17,177 nucleotides of DNA, taken from the NCBI GenBank assembly GCA_044870245.1, contig JBIOYR010000056.1, forward strand, positions 1 to 17,177, in the 5' to 3' direction. Below, in pieces: positions 1-6,208 of this stretch. The notes beneath the pieces were generated by a model. That model had not been told where the DNA came from and did not search any database. It saw nothing but the letters and a program-made list of their open reading frames with translations. This stretch comes from DATAFF01 sp044870245. Its GTDB lineage: Bacteria > Pseudomonadota > Alphaproteobacteria > Rhizobiales > Aestuariivirgaceae. Numbering within the stretch: position 1 is the stretch's first letter; each line of letters begins with the position of its first letter. The position numbers and the translations under genes were made by a program.

Positions 1-686
1 AAGATGCCGTCCGAGGCCTGGCGCAGCGTAGAGCAGCCCTTGTAGCGTTCGACGAGCTGGCGGCCCTCGATGGCGCGGGCGTAGACGAGCTGCTCGCGCA
101 TCGCCCCGGCACTCTGCTCGACCGGCAGATCGATCTGGATGATCTGATAGAGCAGGACCGGCTTGAAGCGCGGGTCGGTGGTGATGCTGGCGAGCCGCCG
201 ATCGATCTCGGCAGGATCGGCGGTGGTCTTCTTCTGGCTGTCCTTGCCGTTCATCAGCCAGCGCATGACGATGGTCGCGGTGACATGGCGCTTCAGCGCG
301 CCGAGTGAAACGCCCTTCTCCTTGAGCTTCTCGCGCAGGCCCTCGACCGTGGTGTTGGAGCCCTTGGCCAGCTTCTCGATCGACTCGTCGATCTGCTTGT
401 CGGAGATGTCGACCTTGTTGCGCTTGGCCTCCATGCGGATGACGACGTCGTCGATGAGATTCTTCAGCACCTTCTTGCGCTGATCACCCGGGTCGGAACG
501 ATAACCAAGCGCCTCGCGCAGCTTGATGCGCTGGTCGACGTCATATTCGGTGATCGGCTCGTCATCGACGGTGACCAGCACGCGGTAGGACGCGGCATCA
601 GCCGGCGACGGAACCGCGGCGACGGCAAGACCGAGAAGCGCCGTCAAGGACAACAGCCATCGTAGCCCGCGCCATTCCGAACTCAT
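1..686 (-). CDS. surA: SurA-like periplasmic chaperone / peptidyl-prolyl isomerase, C-terminus cut by the window edge
   Basis: I translated this gene directly; it is open from an ATG at 686 to the left edge (228 codons). It begins with a signal peptide (hydrophobic core about residues 9-25, likely cleavage near ADAA at 29-32). A SurA_N-type region follows: it opens with YRVLVTVDDEPITEYDVDQR, then helices rich in Lys and Glu containing LKNLIDDVVIRMEAKR. The sequence then runs toward the first parvulin domain, which is mostly missing here. In this family the protein escorts unfolded outer-membrane proteins across the periplasm, and LptD is a well-known client. Its start lies 3 nt past the lptD stop codon, so the two are almost certainly co-transcribed and probably translationally coupled. 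The incomplete isomerase domain means catalytic activity cannot be judged. Confidence 0.88.
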   Translation of the reverse strand, partial: MSSEWRGLRWLLSLTALLGLAVAAVPSPADAASYRVLVTVDDEPITEYDVDQRIKLREALGYRSDPGDQRKKVLKNLIDDVVIRMEAKRNKVDISDKQIDESIEKLAKGSNTTVEGLREKLKEKGVSLGALKRHVTATIVMRWLMNGKDSQKKTTADPAEIDRRLASITTDPRFKPVLLYQIIQIDLPVEQSAGAMREQLVYARAIEGRQLVERYKGCSTLRQASDGI

Positions 687-689
687 CCG

Positions 690-3014
690 TCAGAGCCCCT
701 TGCCGATGCTGCCGCCACCCAGGGTCTTGAGCTGGACCGACAATTGGATCGAGCGATTAGGCTCGATGTCGCGGTCCTTCTGATATTCCTCCTGATAGGA
801 GATGCGCACATCGGCGCAGTCGCAGTCATAGCCCAGCCCAACAACATTGCGGATCATGCTGTCCGATTCGATGTCGTAGCGGAACCCGCCGAAAACGCTC
901 CACCCCCGATAAAGCGCATAGTCTGCCGTCGCCCAGACCTGCTGGCGCGCATCGTCGCGGCCATAGATCGGTTCTGCTTCGAGATTAACGTAGTTCACGG
1001 CAGCATTGAGGCGATCGATGTCGAAGTTGACGCCGGTCTCCAGCGCGTGGACGTCGAAGGTCTGCTCGTCGAACCGCGCCTGAGCGGTGAGCCGGAAATT
1101 GTCGAAGGGCTGCAACGCCACTGCGCTGACGAGATCGGATTCGGTGCCCTCGAGACCGGAATTGTCCTGGAAGCTGTTGGCGCCGGCGACATGATAGCTC
1201 TCCCCGAAGCTCGCCCTGACGAAGCCGCCCTGCGGGAACAGCAGCGTGTAGAGCAGGCCGGCATTCACCCGGGTGCCGCCCTCGAACCGGTCGAGGCCGG
1301 TGAAGCGGTCATGCAGGAACAGGCTGGTCGCGTCGAAGTCGAGGGTGATGGCGTCCTCGTTGCCGATGCGGTCGCGCTCGACCTCCTCGGAGGCGGCGAT
1401 GAACTGCACCACCGGCGTCACGATCTGGGTGCCGAGCGCATCGCCGCGCACGAAGGGCCAGCGCATGTCGACGCCGCCGGTCGGCATCAGCCGGCTCGTC
1501 ACCTGCGCGTCCTGCAACCGGCTCGGATCGACATCATTGGGAAGGGGACCGTTATCGTCCGGCAGGTTGTCATTGGCATAGACATCGCCGCGCAGCCGGC
1601 CGAACGGGGTGAACTGGATGCCGCCGCCCGTCGTCATCTCGCGATGCCAATGCGCCTGGACGATGCCGCGGGTCTGCTGGGTGCCTTGCTCGACGGTGGG
1701 GTAGGGAATCAGCGGATCCTTGCGGAACACGGCATAGATGTCTGTGTCAAATCCGAGGATGCCGCCGAGGATCGGCCGGTCGACGAGGTAGTCGTGCTGG
1801 ACATAGGGGGCCACCACCGGGAACTCGGCATCATTGTCGCCTTCGAGGAGCCCCTTGAACTGGTAGGCGCGCGCCGAGAAGTAGTTCCGGTCATTGATGC
1901 CGGTCAGGTAAATGACATTGTCGAGCTCGGTGCGCTCGTCGATGTCGTAGCGGCGCATGAAGGTGTCGTCGCTGGTCACCGTCACGTCCCAGCCCCAGGT
2001 CCATTTCTGGTTGATGCGGAAATCCCCCTCGGTCCTGAGGAAGCCGCGCAGATGGCGGTTGCCCGGAGCCGGCAGATTGGTGTCGGTCTGGTACATGCCG
2101 CCGGCGTCGACCGTGTAGACGCCGTTGTCGAGCCGGTGTCGCCACAAGGCCCGCGCCAGGACACCGTCATTGGTGGTGAAGAGCGGCCTGACCGTCAGGT
2201 CGTAATTCGGCGCCAGGTTGAAGAAATAGGGGGTCTCGACGCCGAAGCCGTAATCGGTCGAATGGTAGAAGGTCGGGGTGAGAAAGCCGCTCGCACGCTT
2301 CGCCGAAGGATCGGGATGCGACAGATAGGGGAGCCAGAGAACCGGGACGCCGGCGAGCTCGAGCGTGACGTTGTGGTGGTACATGCGCTTCAGCGCTTCG
2401 TCGTGCTCGACCTTGGCCGATTTCAGTTGCCAGAACGGCACGCCATTGGGGAGCGTGCAATATTTGCAGCGCGTGTAGGTGACGCGATCGAAGACCGTGA
2501 GATTGCCGTCGCGGCGCACCGCATAGTCGGCCGTCAGGGTGGCATCGTTGGTGAGCAGGAGCCGCAAGTGGCGCGCGAAGCCGTTGCGGAACTGCTCGTT
2601 GATCTGCGCCACGTCGGCCTCGAGCACGGTGCCGCCCGGCTCGATGAGGCGCACGTCGCCCTCGGCATTGAACTCGTCGGTCCGGCGATTGTAGGTGACC
2701 TTGGTTGCGTCGAGCACATAGGGGCCCCAGATGATCCGCACCTTGCCGGTGGCAACCGCAATCTGGGTGGCCGGATCGTAGACCAGATGCTCAGACTCGA
2801 CGTTGACAGGCGACCCCTCGGCCGGTTTTTGGAGCTTGGGGAGGGGGAAGTCGAGACCGTCCTTCTCAGTCGGCTTCTTGGCCGTCGTGGTGCGGTCGGC
2901 CTTGCCCGCAAAGGCCGGGGAGGGGATTGAAAAACCCAGCAAAATCAATAGGATCGCAGTCAGGAAAGGCAAAGCCCACCTGTCGTGCAGTTTGGTGACA
3001 GCCACCAGCTTCAC
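690..3014 (-). CDS. lptD: LPS-assembly outer-membrane protein LptD
   Basis: This 774-residue protein is the outer-membrane beta-barrel of the Lpt machine, which with LptE inserts lipopolysaccharide into the outer leaflet. Visible parts are a signal peptide (residues 1-36, ending PSPAFA), a LptA/OstA-like jellyroll (about 68-190, including VNVESEHLVYDPATQIAVAT) and a long barrel with alternating aromatic strands. There are exactly four cysteines: C183 and C186 (CKYC), and C731 and C733 (CDC) near the C-terminus. This recalls the four-cysteine disulfide system of E. coli LptD, but the spacing differs. The start codon is GTG at 3014; no in-frame ATG lies between it and the mature domain, and this start gives an intact signal peptide. 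Genes for LptF and LptG, often immediately upstream in related bacteria, are absent. surA follows after 3 nt. Confidence 0.95.
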   Translation of the reverse strand: MKLVAVTKLHDRWALPFLTAILLILLGFSIPSPAFAGKADRTTTAKKPTEKDGLDFPLPKLQKPAEGSPVNVESEHLVYDPATQIAVATGKVRIIWGPYVLDATKVTYNRRTDEFNAEGDVRLIEPGGTVLEADVAQINEQFRNGFARHLRLLLTNDATLTADYAVRRDGNLTVFDRVTYTRCKYCTLPNGVPFWQLKSAKVEHDEALKRMYHHNVTLELAGVPVLWLPYLSHPDPSAKRASGFLTPTFYHSTDYGFGVETPYFFNLAPNYDLTVRPLFTTNDGVLARALWRHRLDNGVYTVDAGGMYQTDTNLPAPGNRHLRGFLRTEGDFRINQKWTWGWDVTVTSDDTFMRRYDIDERTELDNVIYLTGINDRNYFSARAYQFKGLLEGDNDAEFPVVAPYVQHDYLVDRPILGGILGFDTDIYAVFRKDPLIPYPTVEQGTQQTRGIVQAHWHREMTTGGGIQFTPFGRLRGDVYANDNLPDDNGPLPNDVDPSRLQDAQVTSRLMPTGGVDMRWPFVRGDALGTQIVTPVVQFIAASEEVERDRIGNEDAITLDFDATSLFLHDRFTGLDRFEGGTRVNAGLLYTLLFPQGGFVRASFGESYHVAGANSFQDNSGLEGTESDLVSAVALQPFDNFRLTAQARFDEQTFDVHALETGVNFDIDRLNAAVNYVNLEAEPIYGRDDARQQVWATADYALYRGWSVFGGFRYDIESDSMIRNVVGLGYDCDCADVRISYQEEYQKDRDIEPNRSIQLSVQLKTLGGGSIGKGL

Positions 3015-3281
3015 GATCCCCGGATCCCTGCTTTAAGTCCCCACCGCGACCCACTGCCCCCCGATGGCAGGATCACGGATTCTTCCATATTATTACACCG
3101 TCCCCACCCCTGGTGAGAAGCACATTCGACGCCGCCCGACCGGCGATTTTCGTCGCCGGAATCAATTGCTTGAAAAAGACTAAACCCGTTCCGGCGGTCC
3201 TGGCAATGAAGCGGGATTGCCGGGCTGCCTCGGCTGCTGATAAGTGAGCGTGACGGCGGATATTTTCCCGGGAACTGACGC
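3015..3281. promoter_or_regulatory. Divergent lptD/pepA intergenic region with a 7-bp stem-loop
   Basis: The 267-base gap must hold promoters for both the leftward lptD-surA unit and rightward pepA. A perfect inverted repeat, CCGGCGA (3140-3146) and TCGCCGG (3153-3159), encloses a 6-nt loop near the middle. There is no T-tract on either side, so it does not look like a terminator; it could be an operator or a leader hairpin. An AT-rich run around 3087-3095 could contribute to the lptD promoter, but no convincing -35/-10 pair is visible for either gene. The function is inferred from position only. Confidence 0.3.
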
Positions 3282-4820
3282 ATGAAGATCCGTTTTGCAT
3301 CCCCCGCGATGCCGAAATCCGGCGTGCTCGTCCTTCTGGTTGCGGAGGGCGGGACATTGTCGCCGCTGGCCGAGAGCCTGAACGACGCCGCCAAGGGCCT
3401 GCTGCGGCGGGCAATGAGCAAGGCTTCCTTCGAGGGCAAGAAGGACCAGACGCTCGACCTCCTGCTCCCCGAGGGCGTCGGCCCCGACCGGGTGCTGCTG
3501 CTCGGAACCGGCAATCCCGAGAAGCTGAAGGCTCGCGATGTCGAGCTGATCGGCGGCACCATCGGCGGCGTGCTGCTCGGCTGGAAGGTGAAGGAGGCGA
3601 CCCTTGCCGCGGCCCTCCCCGGGGAGTCGGCGCTGGCGGAGCCAGACGTCGCGGCGCTGCTCGCATCGGGCGTGAAGCTGCGCGCCTACAGCTTCCTGAA
3701 ATACAAGTCGCCCAAGGCCAATGACCGCCCCAAGCTCGAGCGGGCGAGCGTGCTGGTCGACCAGCCGGCGGCCGCCAAGAAAGCCTTCGCGCCGCTCGAG
3801 GCGGTGGACGACGGCGTGCTGCTGGCGCGCGATCTGGTCAACGAGCCGGCGAACATCCTCAATCCCGAGGAATTCGCCGCCCGCGCCGAGACCCTCAAGG
3901 AATTCGGGATCGAGATCGAGGTCCTCACGCCCAAGGAGATGAAGAAGCTCGGCATGCGGGCGCTGCTCGGGGTGGCACAGGGATCGGTTCACCAGGCGCG
4001 ACTGGTGGTGATGCGGTGGAACGGCGGCAAGGACGGCGATCCGCCCGTGGCGTTCATCGGCAAGGGGGTGACGTTCGATACCGGCGGCATCTCGATCAAG
4101 CCCGCCTCCGGCATGGAGGACATGAAGGGCGACATGGCGGGTGCGGCCTGCGTCGCCGGGGTGATGAAGGCGGTGGCGCTGCGCAAGGCCAAGGCCAATG
4201 TGGTCGGCATCATCGGCCTTGTCGAGAACATGCCCTCCGGCAATGCCCAGCGGCCGGGCGACATCGTGAAATCGCTGTCGGGTCAGACCATTGCGGTGCT
4301 CAACACCGATGCCGAAGGGCGCCTCGTGCTCGCCGATGCCCTGTGGTACTGCCAGGACCGCTTCAAGCCGAAATTCATGCTCGATCTCGCCACCTTGACC
4401 GGCGCCATCCTGGTCGCGCTCGGCAAGGAACATGCCGGGCTGTTCTGCAACAATGACGAGCTTGCCGAGCGGGTGATCGAGGCCGGGATCGAGACCGGCG
4501 AGAAGGTGTGGCGCCTGCCGCTCACCCCGGAATATGACAAGCTGATCGACAGCGACATCGCCGACATGAAGAACATCGGCGGGCGCAATGCCGGCTCGAT
4601 CACCGCCGCCCAGTTCCTGCAGCGCTTCGTCAACGGCCAGCCCTGGGCCCATCTCGATATTGCCGGGGTCGGCATGGATGCGACGAAGAGCGCCATCAAC
4701 CAGTCATGGGGCGGCGGCTGGGGGGTGCGCCTCCTCGACCGGCTGGTGGCGGATCACTACGAGGAAGGCAGTCGGCGGAGGCAATCGGCAGTGGATACCG
4801 CTCGCTGCCTGTTTGCCTAA
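3282..4820 (+). CDS. pepA: Leucyl aminopeptidase (M17 family, PepA type)
   Basis: This 512-residue cytosolic metallopeptidase removes N-terminal residues from peptides. The M17 signature NTDAEGRLVLADA is at 341-353. All expected metal and catalytic residues can be aligned with E. coli PepA at a constant offset of nine: K261 and D266 (in GKGVTFDTGG), K273, D284 (MKGDMAGAA), D343, E345 and R347. The N-terminal alpha/beta domain covers about residues 1-160. The normal family end is near GVRLLDRLVADHYE; here that is followed by about 18 extra residues (495-512) encoded by the left and right arms of the heptad repeat at 4766-4829, which also supplies the TAA stop. In related genomes pepA is commonly followed by holC; here a minus-strand gene sits between them. 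The ATG at 3282 has only a weak Shine-Dalgarno sequence. Confidence 0.96.
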   Translation: MKIRFASPAMPKSGVLVLLVAEGGTLSPLAESLNDAAKGLLRRAMSKASFEGKKDQTLDLLLPEGVGPDRVLLLGTGNPEKLKARDVELIGGTIGGVLLGWKVKEATLAAALPGESALAEPDVAALLASGVKLRAYSFLKYKSPKANDRPKLERASVLVDQPAAAKKAFAPLEAVDDGVLLARDLVNEPANILNPEEFAARAETLKEFGIEIEVLTPKEMKKLGMRALLGVAQGSVHQARLVVMRWNGGKDGDPPVAFIGKGVTFDTGGISIKPASGMEDMKGDMAGAACVAGVMKAVALRKAKANVVGIIGLVENMPSGNAQRPGDIVKSLSGQTIAVLNTDAEGRLVLADALWYCQDRFKPKFMLDLATLTGAILVALGKEHAGLFCNNDELAERVIEAGIETGEKVWRLPLTPEYDKLIDSDIADMKNIGGRNAGSITAAQFLQRFVNGQPWAHLDIAGVGMDATKSAINQSWGGGWGVRLLDRLVADHYEEGSRRRQSAVDTARCLFA

Positions 4821-4829
4821 TGCCTACCC
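4766..4829. repeat. Heptad inverted repeat, copy A (pepA 3' end)
   Basis: The left arm (about 4766-4794) consists of degenerate heptads: GGCAGTC, then GGCGGA, GGCAATC and GGCAGTG. The right arm (about 4805-4829) is the inverted form (TGCCTGT, TTGCCTA, ATGCCTA). The arms are related as imperfect inverted repeats around a short centre. The element lies inside the last codons of pepA and provides its stop codon at 4818-4820. Its right end is 5 bp from the stop codon of the convergent gene at 4835-5512, so a hairpin here could serve as a bidirectional terminator. The sequence resembles copies at 6099-6188 and 13391-13506. This is the shortest and most diverged of the three. Confidence 0.75.
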
Positions 4830-4834
4830 ACCCG

Positions 4835-5512
4835 CTAAGGCGCGGCGCAGGCGGCGTTCACCCAATTTCCGGTGCAGACCGTGGCGATCCTGACAGCGAC
4901 GCGGACCAATTTCTGCTGAGCGACTTTCTGCTGAGTGATCTTCTGCCGACCCGCGCGCTTGCTGCGCTGCGTCTCACGGCGCGGCGCAACCATTGCCCCA
5001 GCCGATTGCGCCGTGGCGCGGCCGATCATGACCGGCTCCTGGCGCTCGGCCCGCAGGATCTCGATATAACGCCGCATGCCATGCTGGTAGTTCACCAGCA
5101 CCTGATCGCGCTTGGCTTCGGCACTGGCGAACTGGGCGGTGCTGGCTTCGCCGCTCTCGTAGCGGGCCAGCTCGGCCTGGAACTGCTCCTCGGCGCGGCT
5201 GCGCCACAGCTCGAACCATTCGCGGAAGCGCTCGAGCGCCGCGCGATCCGGATGTCCCATGCCGAGATGCTTGAGCGACTTCACTGCCAGCGCATTGTCC
5301 CGCGGAGGTGCTCCTGGATCGCCGTCATAGATCACCGCCGGCCGGCACATGGGAATTTCTTCTTTGGCGGCGGCGCAGGCCGACCGGCAGTCCGGCGTCA
5401 GCGCCGCGCCATTGCCGCAGCAATTGCACAGGCCCATCGCCCCGGCCGATGCACTGTTGAGATGTGTGAACAGAAAAATGAGCGCAGCCAACCGCGCCGC
5501 CCGTGACCCCAT
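4835..5512 (-). CDS. Cys-rich exported protein of unknown function
   Basis: I do not recognise this 225-residue protein. It has a signal peptide (residues 1-23, ending NSASA). A compact Cys-rich segment follows, with C29, C31, C32, C42, C46 and C56. The middle (about 85-155) is strongly helical and charged, with a RFREWFELWRSRAEEQFQAE-like stretch. A basic, Gln-rich tail contains two near-repeats (KITQQ and KVAQQ), then C213 and C222. Eight cysteines in an exported protein suggest disulfides. I chose the ATG at 5512 because GGGGAGG lies just upstream and it gives a clean signal peptide; the reading frame stays open further upstream to 6160, but that part crosses holC and a repeat. A GTG directly before the ATG is an alternative start. 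It lies convergent with pepA and divergent from holC, splitting a pair that is usually adjacent. Confidence 0.72.
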   Translation of the reverse strand: MGSRAARLAALIFLFTHLNSASAGAMGLCNCCGNGAALTPDCRSACAAAKEEIPMCRPAVIYDGDPGAPPRDNALAVKSLKHLGMGHPDRAALERFREWFELWRSRAEEQFQAELARYESGEASTAQFASAEAKRDQVLVNYQHGMRRYIEILRAERQEPVMIGRATAQSAGAMVAPRRETQRSKRAGRQKITQQKVAQQKLVRVAVRIATVCTGNWVNAACAAP

Positions 5513-5647
5513 CACGAGAGCCTCCCCAAGCCCTGTATTTCCTGACTTACCCCTACACGTACGCGGCCCTGAGTCTATTCGCCGGGATCGCGGCTGCAAC
5601 GCCCAAGCGGCACTTGACCACTGGTTTTTCGCCCAGCAAGAGAGGGC

Positions 5648-6109
5648 ATGGGAGAGATCCATTTCTATCATCTGGAATGCCAGCCGCTGCAGCGCGTGCT
5701 GCCGACCCTGTTGAAAAAGGCGCTGGAGCGCGACTGGCGGGTGGTGGTGCAGGCCGGCAGCGACGAGCGGGTGGAATGGCTGTCGAACGAGCTGTGGACC
5801 TTCAGCGACGATTCGTTCCTGCCGCATGGCACGGTGCGGGACGGCCATGGCGAGCGCCAGCCAGTGTGGATCACCGCCGGCGACGATTCGCCCAATGGCG
5901 CGCAGTTGAGGATCTATCTCGATGGCGTGCCGATCGTCGTCGACGAGCGGCTCGAGCGGATCATCTATCTGTTCGACGCCCGCGACGAGGCGGCGCTTCA
6001 GGCGGCCCGGGGCGAATGGCGTCGGACGCTGTCGCTCGGGCAGCAGCCGGTCTATTGGCGCGAGGACGAGCAGGGACGGTGGAGTCGGATGGGTGAGAGT
6101 AGGCAGTAG
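5648..6109 (+). CDS. holC: DNA polymerase III chi subunit
   Basis: This 153-residue protein matches alphaproteobacterial HolC across its length: an opening EIHFYHLECQPLQRVLPTLL, a central SDERVEWLSNELWTFSDDSF followed by FLPHG, an NGAQLRIYLDG-like strand, and a C-terminal YWREDEQGRWSRM. Chi pairs with psi in the clamp-loader complex and contacts single-strand binding protein. The last residues, GESRQ, and the TAG stop at 6107-6109 come from the first heptads of the repeat at 6099-6188. A GAGAGG sequence sits very close to the ATG. Neighbouring pepA is its usual partner, but here the two are separated by an opposing gene, so holC needs its own promoter in 5513-5647, where I see no clear -35/-10 pair. 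Confidence 0.92.
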   Translation: MGEIHFYHLECQPLQRVLPTLLKKALERDWRVVVQAGSDERVEWLSNELWTFSDDSFLPHGTVRDGHGERQPVWITAGDDSPNGAQLRIYLDGVPIVVDERLERIIYLFDARDEAALQAARGEWRRTLSLGQQPVYWREDEQGRWSRMGESRQ

Positions 6110-6188
6110 GCAATAGGCAATAGGCAGTAATAAGCAGGGGATGGTAAGGGCACCGCACACTGCCTACTGCCTAATGCCGACTGCCTCA
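6099..6188. repeat. Heptad inverted repeat, copy B (holC 3' end)
   Basis: This is the cleanest copy. The left arm runs TAGGCAG, TAGGCAA, TAGGCAA, TAGGCAG from 6100; the right arm is its inverted form (TGCCTAC, TGCCTAA, TGCCGAC, TGCCTCA). The 27-nt stretches 6103-6129 and 6158-6184 are inverted repeats differing at only about four positions, with a 28-nt loop (6130-6157). The element fills nearly all of the 99-bp gap between holC and the flavoenzyme gene and provides the holC stop codon. The predicted RNA hairpin could end or stabilise the holC transcript. No target-site duplication or coding capacity is evident. Confidence 0.85.
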
Positions 6189-6208
6189 CATGGGAGCTTT
6201 GGGTCGAG

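Noticed and set aside
744..2930. Long plus-strand frame (728 codons) opposite lptD
   Set aside because: The protein has no recognisable features and is the antisense of a clear lptD; high GC leaves long antisense frames open.
3140..3159. Stem-loop in the lptD/pepA gap as a rho-independent terminator
   Set aside because: No T-tract on either strand and it lies between two divergent 5' ends, where no transcript should end.
3180..4652. 490-codon minus-strand frame opposite pepA
   Set aside because: Antisense to all catalytic motifs of pepA, with shadow-like composition.
5513..6160. Longer start for the Cys-rich exported protein (open to 6160)
   Set aside because: The extension runs antisense through holC and repeat B and would bury the signal peptide; the ATG at 5512 has a good ribosome-binding site.
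6099..6188. Transposon remnant or MITE
   Set aside because: No target-site duplication, no transposase-like terminal sequence, and the structure is tandem heptads rather than unique terminal repeats; mobility remains possible but is not shown.
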